DNA of 64,000 nucleotides from Paraspadella gotoi (Eukaryota; Chaetognatha): NCBI GenBank assembly GCA_051294375.1, contig CM119271.1, positions 4,341,910 to 4,405,909 of the forward strand, read 5' to 3'. Shown piece by piece: positions 43,081 to 54,790 of this stretch (position 1 is its first letter; each line of letters starts with the position of its first letter). The notes under the pieces were generated by a model. It saw only the letters and a program-made list of their open reading frames with translations, ran no database searches and was not told where the DNA came from. The position numbers and the translations under genes were made by a program.

Positions 43081-45249
43081 TTGAGCAAAACAATGTCGGA
43101 TCTGCCTACGATAAATTAAGTTAATTGAATCTGAATAAATTATCTAATTAAATTAATTTAATAGATTAATTAATTAATAGATTATTATAATCTTATATTC
43201 AGGCTTGTCATCATCGATGTCCTTTAAAAATTGAGTCAGGACAAGTTATTAAATGTTTTGGTTTACATTTTATCAAAACAACAAATATCCTCTATTATCG
43301 AGCCAGGATGTGCGGGCAAGAAGCCGCCGTCCTGTCTAGATTTTTTTATTCGTTTAGCTTTCGGTCTCGCTTTTTTTGCAATCCAATAGGCTTCCTGAAA
43401 GTGTGATATCATGAGGGAGTTGAAGTTCATATATGGCTTCTAATCATCAAGATTTTAAAATTCTCATGTTTTCAATCAATATTGGTATTTGTTTAATGTT
43501 TTATTTACAAAACAAAAACGTCTCTTATTATATGTCGCTCTATCTCTCTCTTTTTCTCGCGTCACTACTTCTTCTAAAACAGTTCCGGCTCTGCAGCGTC
43601 TGTCCAGCAGCTTCTTTCTTCTCCTCTCTCTCTCTCTCTCTCTTCGTCGGACAGATTCCGTCTCTCTCCTCTCTCTCTTTTTTTTTTACAAAAATTTTTT
43701 AGAATATAATGTGGGTTCACTAATGTAAAAAAGCGATGCCATCGGCGCGATGTGTTGAGTGGGAGGATATCGCGAACAGGGCCGCGAACGCCGGGTCCTT
43801 TGGGTAGAGAATAGCTGTCCATGGCCTAGCGTGCGGCGCCAATAGTAGTACTGCTGATCTTTACGAGTAAAAGGGGCTGTAGAGCTTCTCTCGTCTCTCT
43901 CTCTTTTAATTATTATATAAATCGCTCTTTCTCTTTCTCTTTTTCTCCTGGCAGCGGCTGTCTCTCTCATCTCTCTCCTTTTTTCTCTCTTCTCATCTGT
44001 CTTCTGTCCTCTCTGGTGTGTGTCTGGTCGCTATCTGTCCGATCCTTTTTGCGTGATCGTTGTTGTTTTTTTGAAAATTCTGATTAATTTTTCCTTCAAA
44101 AAACTGTTTTTAATTATTGACCAATTTATAATTTCCGCCTGCTTTTTTTTCAATCAACAGAAAATCCAATACGATATTTTCAATCCTCCCGAGATTTTCC
44201 GGTGGAATTTATATTTTCCTTCTTTCTTTTCTCTTCTCTCTCTCTCTATCTCATCGTCTGTGTTTCTCTCCTCCATCTGCTTGTTTCTTTCTCTGTTCTC
44301 GCTGTCTCTGCTTTCACTCATCATCGCATTTGTTTGTTTTGAAATTGACTATCATCTGGCATATGAATGACAATCAATAATTTCGAAGTCAATGAATTGA
44401 TCATCATTGGGTGGGGTGGACATGGTCACCGTGATTGACTATCATGTACACATGCATGTGAATTGGACTATCAATCGTGCGACGAGCATCAATAATTGAT
44501 TATCATGTCGAATAAATAAATCAATTCCTAAATTAAACCAGTGTCAATTAAATGTACCTATTTGATACATGAGGGTATCGAATCAATTAGTAATTAACCG
44601 TTTCGCTCAATCAATTACTAGTACAATTCAAACAATTGTTCCGTTAATGGCATCGATTTCACATGCTCGTATTTTTTTCCCCTTGCGGTTTTTTTTTTTT
44701 TCATTATTTTCCTATGATAGTGGGCTCGTGGGCTCGGAATCGTGAGTCTTTAAGGAAGGATTTTTTATTTTTATGTCTCCTTCTACGTCTCTCTCATTCT
44801 CACTGTCTCTCTGCTCTCTCCCTCTCTATGTGTCATCCTCTCTCTCTCTCGCACCTGCGCTGGTCTCTTTCTCTCTCTCTCGTCTCTCGTCTCTTGTTTA
44901 TGGGCATAGCGTAGCGATCCTTAGCTTTTAAGATTTTATTTTTTTACTTGCATCCGGATCATTTTTTTTTTCACTTGCATAATTTTTTTTTCAACTTGCC
45001 ATATTCCCGTCAAACTATTATAGTCTAAGCGCTGTCGGTTCACTGGTCAGTTTTCCTACGTGCCCCCTACCGAGAACCGGGACTGTCATTCACAACGCTT
45101 ACAAAATTTCAATTGCCAATCTAATCATTGGGGTTACGGAAAATAAATAATAAGATTCAATGTAAAAAAATGTAGACTCATAAATTTTTGTCATTTAAAA
45201 AAACAATCATTTCCAACTGGATAAACGTTTCCTCACAACGTGAAAGCTT

Positions 45250-46180
45250 TAAGTTATCAAGCTTCCGTTCAATGCAGTAGCGTTTTCACCTAGACCCACT
45301 GTGATATAGGGTGGAGAGGTCATGTGTGGGCTTAGCGGCACACGAGTAAAGAAATTCAAGCCAATCCTATACATCCAATTATGATTAATTGGAGTATTGT
45401 TATTGGTTAAAATAAGTAAAGATAAAGATGTTTTGAGAGTAATTCGACGTTAGAATGTTTTTTTTTCCATTTAAGAAATCTAATTTCCACTCAGGACGAT
45501 TCCTCAATCTTGAAAATTTTTATTCCAGGCTTTAATACATCCACGACACTTTCCTAACCGATTCGGCCCAGACTAAAGCCCGAAAATTATTCCAATCCAA
45601 CCAGGCCAATCAACGAGTTTTATTGGAGCTTTTGTAGATGGGAACGGATGGACGGATTGAATTGACTTAATTTAATGTTAATTGAGTTGGATTCATTTAT
45701 TTACTAATTGATGCGTAATTACGTGACTTAATTGATTATGATTTATTAATACATTCTGCAGATACATTAATATAAAAGGAAAAGAAGCAATCAATTAGTA
45801 AAAAAACAGGTTTTTGTTTTATTTTCCCAATTTAAACTCATCTTCCTCCATTCAAACTATTCCTAGAGATTCGAAACTTGATTTCCTGTTTCAGTCACAA
45901 TTGGTAATAGCGATAGACACTTTCCTACCCACACATACCAAAATTCCAGGTCAATCAGCCCAATCACACTCATGAGCAATTGGAGTGTTCAAATAGTGAA
46001 TGATATTTTTTTGTTTTTTTCCATTTAAACTCAATTTCCCAACATACGGGAAGTACGAATTCCCATCGAAACATTAATTATCGACAGCTCAATCACACAC
46101 TTACCTATCCACAATTACGATGGGTCAAAATTTTCAATTTAATCCATCCATCCAATCACGAGTAATTGGTTGTTTTTTGC
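45250..46180 (+). repeat. ~150-bp tandem units inside copy 2
   Basis: Four or more diverged units. Conserved words are CATTTAAACTCA, CGAAACTTGATTTCC, CACTTTCCTACC, and AATC..GAGYAATTGG near each unit end. Copy 1 has two units. Confidence 0.65.
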
Positions 46181-46369
46181 TAAAGGTGGGGACGGAACCG
46201 GACGGACGGACGACGGCAGACAGACGGACGACGGAAGCATCATTTTTTTTGTTGCATAAATTTATCAATAATTCCGATGTTCTGACATGATATAAGTGTG
46301 TGCCCGGACAATATTGGGGGGCGGACCGACGGACCGAAAAAAGTGGAGGTTATAAAAGTGAGTTATAGA

Positions 46370-46398
46370 GTCGGGATCTGCGATAAGCAGAATCCGAC
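46370..46398. repeat. Terminal hairpin of element copy 2
   Basis: GTCGGGATCTGC and GCAGAATCCGAC flank GATAA. One extra base interrupts the right arm. Confidence 0.75.
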
Positions 46399-46405
46399 TA
46401 AAAAT

Positions 46406-46647
46406 AGACGACGACGATGACGACGACGACAAAAAAAAAAGAAATTAAAAAAAGACAGACGGCGAAGATACGGCAAAGATGACAGGAAGAAGACGGTGAA
46501 GACGACGGCGAAGACGACAAAGAAGACAACCGCCCAAGGCGTCGTCATTTCCCCGGTACGAACACGATTTCCCTCTACGCTGAGGAGAGAAAATATGCAA
46601 ACGGCGTTCCTGGATCTTGACTCAGCCTTTTTTGAGAGAGAAGGAGA

Positions 46648-46703
<56 letters not shown>

Positions 46704-47266
46704 AGAAAAATTTATTTGCAAAGGTCAAACGGATTTTGGGAGATGATTAGGCGGAGGAGCGAAACTAGTTTAGAGAGAGGATGAGGTTTTTAGAGAGGGA
46801 GAAAGGGAGGAGAAGAGAACGAGGGAGTTGGAGAGTAAGGGAGGAGATTAAAAGAGAAATTATTATTTATTATCTACTTCAATCTATTTATCTATCTTTT
46901 CTTTCATTCAGTTGCGTTTTAAAATTGTTTGGAGCGAAGAAGGCTTACAATAAAGCCGAAACATGTCCGTAATTATGTTTCTAAAAATTTAAAATTCGTT
47001 ATTGTTAGGCTATAAAAATGTTTCTTGGTTCAAGCAATATTTATTTTCTAAGAAAACCTAAAGAGGGTGTTTAGCGAAAATAGTGGAAGGAACAGATACC
47101 GTCAGTCAGTCCGTCATTCTGTAAGAAGAAAGGATAATTCACGAAGAAAATAAAAAAGTGAAAAAAGAAAAGAGATTGGGATGAGGCAAAAAAAAATAGA
47201 AACCTGGGGAAGATTGAAAGGGAAGAGAGAGAGAGAGAGAGAGAGAGAAGAGAGAGGAGAGAGAGA

Positions 47267-47300
<34 letters not shown>

Positions 47301-47401
47301 AGAGAGAGAGAGAAAACAAGAATTAAAAAAGAGAAGGACAGAAAACGAAGCGAGAGTTCTGAAAGAGAAAGAGGAATAAATGCGATTGGGGCAAAAGGGC
47401 G

Positions 47402-47473
<72 letters not shown>

Positions 47474-47584
47474 GAGAGAAGAGAGAGAGTTTAATGAGAA
47501 AGCCTCGATTCACGGATTTCGCTTTGAGCGATGAATGTGATTCCTTTTCAACTCTCCCCTTGATCGCTCACGTCGTCTTCTTCG
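46406..47584. repeat. Intergenic, GAC-rich then several (GA)n tracts
   Basis: A GACGACGA-rich patch at 46406-46545. (GA)n tracts lie at 46629-46712, 47221-47312 and 47403-47490. Between them is purine-rich or AT-rich sequence. No gene is supported. Confidence 0.6.
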
Positions 47585-47815
47585 ACTTTGTCGTCGTCGT
47601 CGGCGTCGTCGTCGTCATTGTTGTCGTTAACATCGTCGTCGTCTTCATCGTCTTCATCAATGGTCATTAGTTGCAATCGTTGTCATTTCCTCTCAATCTC
47701 AATGCATTTATAAATTCTGTCATCGTCGTCTTATGTCATCTCATTCTCTTTTGTCAATTTCTTCGTCGTCGTCTTTTTCGTCGTCGTCGTCGTCGTCGTT
47801 ATCATCGTCGACCCT
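47585..47815. repeat. (GTC)n-rich region
   Basis: GTCGTC runs at 47590-47660 and 47763-47810 with TCATCG variants. Val/Ser-rich frames are compositional. Confidence 0.85.
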
Positions 47816-47914
47816 TTCGCGACCCTAGAGGTGAAATCACTATGCATCATATGCATCATTACCGCTCGATGACCACTACCTTTTTCTCTGTCTCTTCTCC
47901 TTTAGCATAATCTA

Positions 47915-48047
<133 letters not shown>

Positions 48048-48367
48048 CTCACACACACGCACTCTCACACACTAACATTTCTAATTTTATATGTTACAAG
48101 TTATGTTATCCCATATAAAATCCAAACGACGACCCCAACGGCTAACGCCGCTAACGTACCTTTTTACGAATAATATAAACGCACTCTATAAATCAGTTCC
48201 ACTATTCTGAAAACCCAACATCGGTAACAAAAACAAACGCCGATAGCACGAGCCTCTCCTGGTTCGATGGGAATACTTTATATACAATCTACCACCTATG
48301 GGGCCGCCGTTTATTAATGCAGCGATACATCGCGATAAAACTATTTTTTATCCGCCCGCTTTTCTAG

Positions 48368-48605
48368 TTGCGCCGTGAGTACTCGCGGAGCAACGCTATA
48401 AGTCACTTTTCGGTCGGTCTGTCGGTCTGTCCCACTTTCGTTAAAAATGCATATAATTCGCCTATGGTTGGTTGCTCATTTGTTAAGACAGGAAAAAATC
48501 TCAAATCTTAGGGACTGCAAGCGCCGCCTTCAGGAAATCCTAAAACTATAAGGAATAAAAGACGAAATTTTGATGCATTGCATGTCATGAATACAAGGCA
48601 TTGGT
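48368..48605 (+). mobile_element. GTTGC-end short interspersed element, copy 3
   Basis: It starts GTTGCGCCGTGAGTACTCGC, itself followed by GGAGCAAC so that the end folds back. Then come AGTCACTTTTCGGTCGG, GGTTGCTCATTTGTTAAGAC, GCGCCGCCTTCAGGAAATCC and GCATTGCATGTCATG, all as in the other copies. Confidence 0.7.
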
Positions 48606-49480
48606 ATACTCGGTTATCCACATCTTTATTCACATCATAATGTTTCCCACAATCATATTTTATTATAAGTTAGCAGCTGTCCAGTTCCCACGAACCACCG
48701 TCATCGCATCGTTGCCATTTTTTAAAAAAATTCTTATTTTCCCAGTCAATATTCATAGCGAAGATTTTTTTTTTTTCATTTTTCCCGCGCGATGGAATTT
48801 TTCGCTTCGCCTCCGGAGAGAAAATGGCGATAATGAAGAAAAGTCCCTCAGGTGGGGAAGAGGGAGGGAGGGAGCAAAGGGGGAGGGAGGAAGGGAGGTA
48901 GGAAAGGGGTGGAAGGGAGGAAAGGAAAGGGAGAGAGGAGGAAAGGGGGAGGTAGGAAGAGAGAGGTAGGAAGGGAGTAGGGAGGGAGAAAAGAGAGGGA
49001 GGGAGGGAGGGAAGAAAAGGGAGGGAAGGGAGGAAAGGGAGAGGGAGAAGGAGGAGAAGGAGGGGGAGAAGAGGGAGGAGTGAGGAAAGGTGAGGGAGAA
49101 GGGAAGAAGGAGGGCTGTGCTGGAGGCTGGGCTGTGCTGTGCTCCTCTACCCCAGCCTCCCTAGTCGGGGGGTGCCGTGCTGGATGCTGGATGCGGTTTT
49201 CCTTTACCCCCAGCTTCACCAGGCTGGGCTACGGTGCTGAGGGCTTGGCTATAGCTGTTCTCCTCCAACCCAACTTCCTAAAATTCATCGGATTCTCTCC
49301 ATTACTTATTTTTTCCGTCAAATGAATAGAACAATATATTTAAATAAATGTTTCTTTTTATTAAAACCCTCGGCGTTTCTTCCCAATCGCCACGCCTTAT
49401 CCATATATACACGTCGGCAATCCTCGCTCGACGCGGCCGCCTTCGGCTAATCGTCCCCCTACCCCCCCCCCCCCGCCGCG
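48606..49480. repeat. Intergenic, with a GGGA-rich tract and a GCTGGGCTGTGCT repeat
   Basis: Positions 48850-49090 are strongly G-rich on the plus strand (GGGAGGGAGGGAG words, G-quadruplex potential). Positions 49115-49265 contain loose reiterations of GCTGGGCTGTGCT and CTCCTCYACCCC. No exon is supported. Confidence 0.6.
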
Positions 49481-49542
49481 TAACGAGTTAATAACTCCTT
49501 TTTTTCCCCCTTAAGACTTTTCACCATTACGACGCCCGGCGG

Positions 49543-49543
49543 C

Positions 49544-49577
<34 letters not shown>

Positions 49578-49700
49578 AATAACCGCCTTTAGTCCGCGGG
49601 GTTCGATTCGTATTAAGGCGGAAAGGAGAATCGCCGTCGACGGTTGACGACGGAATCCTTGTTGTCGTTGTTGTCGTTGTCGTCGTTGTCGTCGTCGTCG
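49543..49700. repeat. (GAC)n then (GTT/GTC)n
   Basis: About 11 GAC triplets at 49543-49577 and a mirror-like GTTGTCGTTGTCGTC run at 49660-49700, with ~80 bp of unique sequence between. The two runs could pair. Confidence 0.85.
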
Positions 49701-50451
49701 TTCCATTTTTTGCGTCATGAGTAACGGAGAAGAGGTGAAATTCTGACGAAGGTCAGTGATATTACGACAGTACGAGGTATAGATTAATAATTAACTAAAG
49801 TGTTACGGGATTAACTAAAAATTAAAAGTTCATCGGATGAAAAAGGCTGACTGACCGACCTAGGAAACAATGTGATGCGCGGCATGGATTTTCTTTCGCG
49901 GACGCATTTCTCAATAATAACTTACTATATGAAACGCAACAAGCCTCCTAAAATTGATCAATTAAGTATTAATTAAGTATTAGGTATTGATTAACATTAC
50001 CAAGTATTACACGAACCTTGTAACTTTCTGATCACGTGTCGATTGTCTAAACAAGAATGAAACGGGTCTGCTAAGTAGGTAGAGGGCATTGCTCAGGTTT
50101 ATCCCCACAATTAATCATTGTGCGCTAAATCGACAATTATTGATTAAAATGACTCAGTATATCATGTATTATGCCACATTGAATCTCTGGTCATCTTATC
50201 GCTTTTCTCGGTGCTGCCGTGACTGCAAATCTATGATACATATGCAATGCATATGCATTAAGGCGTAGTAAAATTTCTAAATTTAACTTTAATTAAAAAT
50301 TCTAAAAGTGAGGACGAACAACATTTACTAATGAACATTTATGTTAATAAAAAAATTTATAATAAATTTTACAATTACGCAGTAGGCCATATTTATACTA
50401 GTACTAAACTAATAAATATTAAAATTTCAAAACAGTTTTTTAAAGATTTTT
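49701..50451. other. AT-rich intergenic, no gene seen
   Basis: AT-rich sequence without splice-bounded exons. The short frame at 50331-50522 runs into the inverted repeat below. Confidence 0.5.
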
Positions 50452-50680
50452 TTGCAGATTGGATTTGTCATAAAAAGTTGATAAAAAGAAATATAACTCT
50501 TTTTGAAAAATTTTTTCATTAAGTGGGTCAAAAATTAAAAAAAGCTATATTTAAGCTGAAAATTAATTTTTTATATATTAAATATAGTTTTTTAATTTTT
50601 AACCCATTTAATGAAAGAATTTTAAAAATGATTTATATTTTCTTTTATCAACTTTTGACGAGGAATTCAAATCTGCAATC
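50452..50680. repeat. ~100-bp-arm inverted repeat (AT-rich palindrome)
   Basis: The left arm (about 50452-50551) and right arm (about 50578-50680) are imperfect reverse complements. TTGCAGATTGGATTTG pairs with AAATCTGCAATC, AAAGTTGATAAAA with TTTTATCAACTTT, and GTGGGTCAAAAATTAA with TTAATTTTTAACCCAT. The loop is ~26 bp. The left arm reads as the end of a short open frame (ADWICHKKLIKRNITLFEKF), which may be chance. A gap begins 30 bp to the right. Confidence 0.75.
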
Positions 50681-50709
50681 AAATTAAGAAAAGCCTATTT
50701 TGGAAAATT

Positions 50710-51141
50710 NNNNNNNNNNNNNNNNNNNNNNNNNNNNNNNNNNNNNNNNNNNNNNNNNNNNNNNNNNNNNNNNNNNNNNNNNNNNNNNNNNNNNNNNNNN
50801 NNNNNNNNNNNNNNNNNNNNNNNNNNNNNNNNNNNNNNNNNNNNNNNNNNNNNNNNNNNNNNNNNNNNNNNNNNNNNNNNNNNNNNNNNNNNNNNNNNNN
50901 NNNNNNNNNNNNNNNNNNNNNNNNNNNNNNNNNNNNNNNNNNNNNNNNNNNNNNNNNNNNNNNNNNNNNNNNNNNNNNNNNNNNNNNNNNNNNNNNNNNN
51001 NNNNNNNNNNNNNNNNNNNNNNNNNNNNNNNNNNNNNNNNNNNNNNNNNNNNNNNNNNNNNNNNNNNNNNNNNNNNNNNNNNNNNNNNNNNNNNNNNNNN
51101 NNNNNNNNNNNNNNNNNNNNNNNNNNNNNNNNNNNNNNNNN
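50710..51141. other. Assembly gap (432 N)
   Basis: A run of 432 N. Confidence 0.99.
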
Positions 51142-51422
51142 GAGCAGAGAGGTGAAGAGACTGAGAAGACGAGAAGAGAGAGAGAGAGAGATGAGGAGAG
51201 AGAGCAGAGAGCGAGAGAAAAAAGAATAGATTAATTGTAAATGGACCCAGGCACCTTCTAGCAAGAAGGACCTATGGGTAAAGTGGTGTTCATTAAAATT
51301 CTATTAAAAAGTTTACAAATAAAGTCTACCAATCAATTATTCTGCTAAAGAGCGATACTAATCGATTAAGTTAGTAACTCAATGTACAAAAAAAGAATGA
51401 GTTCGCTTCTAGAAGAAAGTAG

Positions 51423-51468
<46 letters not shown>

Positions 51469-52316
51469 AGAGAGAGCAGAGAGAGAGACACACAACAACA
51501 ACGATTCCTCTCTCTCCTTCCGTTCGAACTCACCCCACCGACGACAGGTTATGGGTAAGTGTTTTCGTTCGTCGTCTCTTTTCCCTTTGCCCCATTAAGC
51601 AGATGGTCGGTCGTTTGACGTCAGCGACCTCTTTCGTTTCGGCGTGAGACTAATATCATTTTCGAATTCATGTCTGACCTTTTGTTTTTCGATTATCTAA
51701 ATCTAAGATCATTTCATCAACGCTGTCTGTTTGCAACTAAAGTCGACAATTAGTTACAATACTTTGACGTAAACAATCCTGATTACATAAATAAATCTGA
51801 TGAAATCTTAATAAATCTGAGATCACAAATTAAAATCCTTTTGCCTTCCGCACAGCATTTGAATAGCGAAAAGAAAGTTTTATTATTCTACTCTCCGGAC
51901 GGCGAATTTTAATAATTAATTCTTTTTTTTTATTATTTAAGATTCCATATAATTTTCAGGAAGATGGCGTTTCCGGCTGATAGAAAAAAACGCTAAGAAT
52001 ATTCTCCTAAAAAAATCGTTTATATAGAATTGCAAATGGTTTCATGGTTTTAGGTGAAACTCGGCGGCTTCAACCGAACACTTCCAATCCTTTTTGAAGA
52101 TAAGAACAAAGTCGACGCTCGTGTCCGGTTAAAACGTCAATCTACTCTAATAAACGCCTAACTGAAGAAAAAAAAACGAACCTTTCAAATCAACCGAATA
52201 TCTATCATCTACAAAGTAAAACTAAATCCATGTTTTTTTTTGTACTTTGACGCGTAAATCTTTATCCGTTTCACCTCCAACTATTCCAAATTTTGCCCCC
52301 CCTCTTTTTAAAACAT
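51142..52316. other. Intergenic, with (GA)n at 51427-51490
   Basis: GA-rich at 51142-51220 and 51427-51490, then mixed AT-rich sequence. The last ~100 bp are probably the 3' UTR of the minus-strand gene at 52317. No clear AATAAA was found near it. Confidence 0.5.
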
Positions 52317-52898
52317 TCACATCCCGAGATCCTTCTTGGCTTGGCACGACACCTTGCAGATGTCGGGAATGACTTTTTTGGCGATTTCGATGGCCTCGTC
52401 CGAGTATTCGGCGCCTCCGAGCTGTTCGGCCAACGCCTTCTTCACTTTCTTTATCTCGTTCATCTGATCACGAGTGACGCCGGTCTTGGCGAGACGATCG
52501 TCGCTAAGACGCTTTCCACCTGAGAGAATAAACTCGTCTCAACTCAAACTCGAGACGAAAAGTCGTAGCTCTTTTACCCTCGAGAAGGTCCAAGATTCCT
52601 TTCGAAATAGACTTGCAGGACTTGACGCAAAGTTCGAAGGAAACTTGGTCGTCGTCGTCGTCGTCGCTGTCGTCGTCTCCGCCGTCGTCCCCGCCATTGT
52701 CGCTCGGGTCGACCGGGTTATTGACAGGGTCCGAATCGTCCTTCAAACAAAATTCAATCGAGAGATAATCATTAGTCCTCCGGGGCTTTTTTTTGGGGGG
52801 GGCGTTTAATTTCCTTGTTTTACCTTTTGAACGACGCGGGCCTGTCCGACCAAGACGCAGGCGGCCAAGACGAGGGCGATAAGGTGGAGCCACTTCAT
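52317..52898 (-). CDS. Three-exon gene for a small acidic secreted protein with CX3C pairs
   Basis: The exons on the minus strand are 52824-52898, 52578-52740 and 52317-52519. They are joined by introns of 83 bp (GTAAAA...TTTGAAG, phase 0) and 58 bp (GTAAAA...CTCTCAG, phase 1). The product has 146 residues. Residues 1-20 form a clear signal peptide (MKWLHLIALVLAACVLVGQA). Residues ~26-57 are a Gly/Asp-rich linker with runs of three and six Asp. Then CVKSC (~63-67) starts a helical-looking region rich in Lys/Glu, ending with a second pair in DICKVSCQAKKDLGM. The spacing C-X3-C ... C-X3-C suggests a two-disulphide helical hairpin. It should be exported and possibly processed at the acidic linker. 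No family was recognised. All splice signals, phases and the signal peptide agree. Confidence 0.85.
52520..52577 (-). other. Intron 2 of the secreted-protein gene (58 bp)
   Basis: A GTAAAA donor after CTCGAGG and an acceptor TTCTCTCAG. Phase 1; the split codon becomes Gly. Confidence 0.8.
52741..52823 (-). other. Intron 1 of the secreted-protein gene (83 bp)
   Basis: A GT donor after CAAAAG and an AG acceptor (TTGTTTGAAG). Phase 0. It contains an 8-9-base C-run in sense orientation. Confidence 0.8.
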
Positions 52899-53324
52899 CC
52901 TTCGTCGTCACTTTTCGTTTCTTCAGGCTTCTTTTTTTTCCTTTATTTTCAAGATTTAAATCGGAAAACGAAAAAAAATCGCGAAATCGCAAAAAAAAGT
53001 TTGTTTTGGTTTGAAAAAAGGTGAAGTGTTTGTTTGTTTGTTTGTTGTGGGGAGAATAAAGATCGATGGATCGAGTGACTTTTCGACGCCGTATAGAGCG
53101 CTCGGGCAGCACCGCGGAATAGAACCGGTAAGAAAAGGCGGTAAATCGATCGGACTATTTCGATTTCGAGAATTGGGAAATTAGCTTAGATTATAAATAC
53201 TCTTGTCGATGTTAAGAACAGGTTTTCTTACAACGTACAGGAGTTGGACGGTAGAGGATTTATTTATCGATTGGTTTTCGCTACTTGTCCGAATCAAATA
53301 GAATAAACTAGACTGGTGAGTAGA
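52899..53324. other. Upstream region of the secreted-protein gene
   Basis: This should hold the 5' UTR and promoter of the minus-strand gene. It contains T-rich and AAAAAA runs and a GTTTGTTTGTTTG repeat at 53027-53045. No TATA box could be assigned confidently. Confidence 0.4.
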
Positions 53325-53510
53325 GTCTTGATTGAAAGCTTGCAGGTACCTTGCAGTGTCATTATAGTTGTAAGAGTGATGAAAGCCTTAAAACCACCAA
53401 ACCTGTCCGAAGGGCAGCCAAGGGCGTAAGATAAGCTTATGTTATTGAATGAATGGAGTAATTTGTGATATCGGTGTGTAACCAATTTCATGAGCATGGT
53501 ATTTTTTAGC
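53325..53510 (+). repeat. SINE-core-like repeat, third copy
   Basis: GTCTTGATTGAAAGCTTGCA, TGTAAGAGTGATG, GCCTTAAAACCACC and AATGAATGGA match 32028-32190 (same strand) and the complement of 24040-24240. Since the other two copies belong to the inverted duplication, this independent copy shows that the segment is a dispersed repeat. Confidence 0.7.
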
Positions 53511-53667
53511 ATTTCATAGCGGGAAGGTTTAATGGAGAAACAGCTATTATAACGTCTAATAAGCTAATAAGATTTCTCCGTTCTCATGAAATTTGACTTG
53601 GTGACTGTTGAGACTGTGGAGTTTTCTTGTCGTACGCCTCCCTCTCCCTTTCTCTCTCTTCTCTCTT

Positions 53668-53671
53668 CCCG

Positions 53672-53709
<38 letters not shown>

Positions 53710-53724
53710 GTTTTTTTTTTTTTT
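53668..53724. repeat. (CT)n then poly-T
   Basis: About 17 CT units and a T-rich run. Confidence 0.9.
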
Positions 53725-54456
53725 ATCTCTCTCTTCTTGATAAAATTAACCGTTTGTTGAATTACAAAAAAGTTGTGGGCGCAGAATGAAAAATTCCTCG
53801 TCCTTTCCGCGGCCTCTGGTAAATTAGTCCCTTAATTCAAACAATATGAAGACATGATCATTTGTTTCTCCCCAGGGGGAAGAAGAGTGAGACAGGGCGA
53901 CGAGAAGAGACGACGAGGAAGAGACGATGAGGGAGTCGGTGCAGATGGCGGCGGAGGGACGAGCGGGTGCGCGAGCGAGAGAGGAGAGAGACCAGAGCGA
54001 TGGCGGAGAGGAGGAAGAGAGAGAAGAGAGACGAGTAGCTAGAGACCGCGGATGAAGTAGCAGAGAAAGAGGGTGATGAGTAAGATGCCTCTATGAACGA
54101 GCAGGAGGAGAATAGAGGAGAGGAGAAGCGCTGAGGAGAGATGGATCTGCGAGGACGATGAGAGGATCAGAGAGAGGCACAGAGGAGAGAACGACTGAGA
54201 GAGAGCGGCGCAGTGGGTGAAGATTCCTGCTGGAGAGCACCAATGGCGCGGAGGGGTTGTGTAGGTGGCTGGGGGCGAAGGGCGCTTTTATAATTGATGG
54301 ATGCGTAAGCAATGAGGTGAATTACTGCTGGTGATGGGACTCGAGTAATATTTCTTAATCGCTTGAGGAACATTTTATTAATACTAGGTCGCTCGTTGTT
54401 GGCTCGTATAATATTAAGTATATTTAACTGTTTATATATATTTATCGACGTAACCT
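53725..54456. other. Intergenic, GA/CGA-rich
   Basis: Positions 53870-54200 are rich in GACGAG and GAGAGA words, like the first kilobase of the window. No gene is supported. Confidence 0.5.
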
Positions 54457-54790
54457 NNNNNNNNNNNNNNNNNNNNNNNNNNNNNNNNNNNNNNNNNNNN
54501 NNNNNNNNNNNNNNNNNNNNNNNNNNNNNNNNNNNNNNNNNNNNNNNNNNNNNNNNNNNNNNNNNNNNNNNNNNNNNNNNNNNNNNNNNNNNNNNNNNNN
54601 NNNNNNNNNNNNNNNNNNNNNNNNNNNNNNNNNNNNNNNNNNNNNNNNNNNNNNNNNNNNNNNNNNNNNNNNNNNNNNNNNNNNNNNNNNNNNNNNNNNN
54701 NNNNNNNNNNNNNNNNNNNNNNNNNNNNNNNNNNNNNNNNNNNNNNNNNNNNNNNNNNNNNNNNNNNNNNNNNNNNNNNNNNNNNNNNNN
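54457..54790. other. Assembly gap (334 N)
   Basis: A run of 334 N. Confidence 0.99.

Larger units (their letters stand above)
43081..46405 (+). mobile_element. Hairpin-ended tandem-repeat element, copy 2 (long, probably with nested insertions)
   Basis: It starts TTGAGCAAAACAATG then GTCGGATCTGCCTACGAT, followed by TTAATTAAT-rich DNA, as in copy 1. It ends with several ~150-bp units at 45250-46180, each with TTTAAACTCA, GAAACTTGATTT, ACACTTTCCTACCCACAC and GAGCAATTGG words. Then come a GACGGACG run, TTCTGACATGATATAAGTG and the terminal hairpin (46370-46398) plus TAAAAAT. The middle (43250-45200) is unrelated to copy 1: CT-rich tracts, an AATAATTGATTATCATG repeat and unassigned DNA, probably inserted later. 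Confidence 0.5.
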
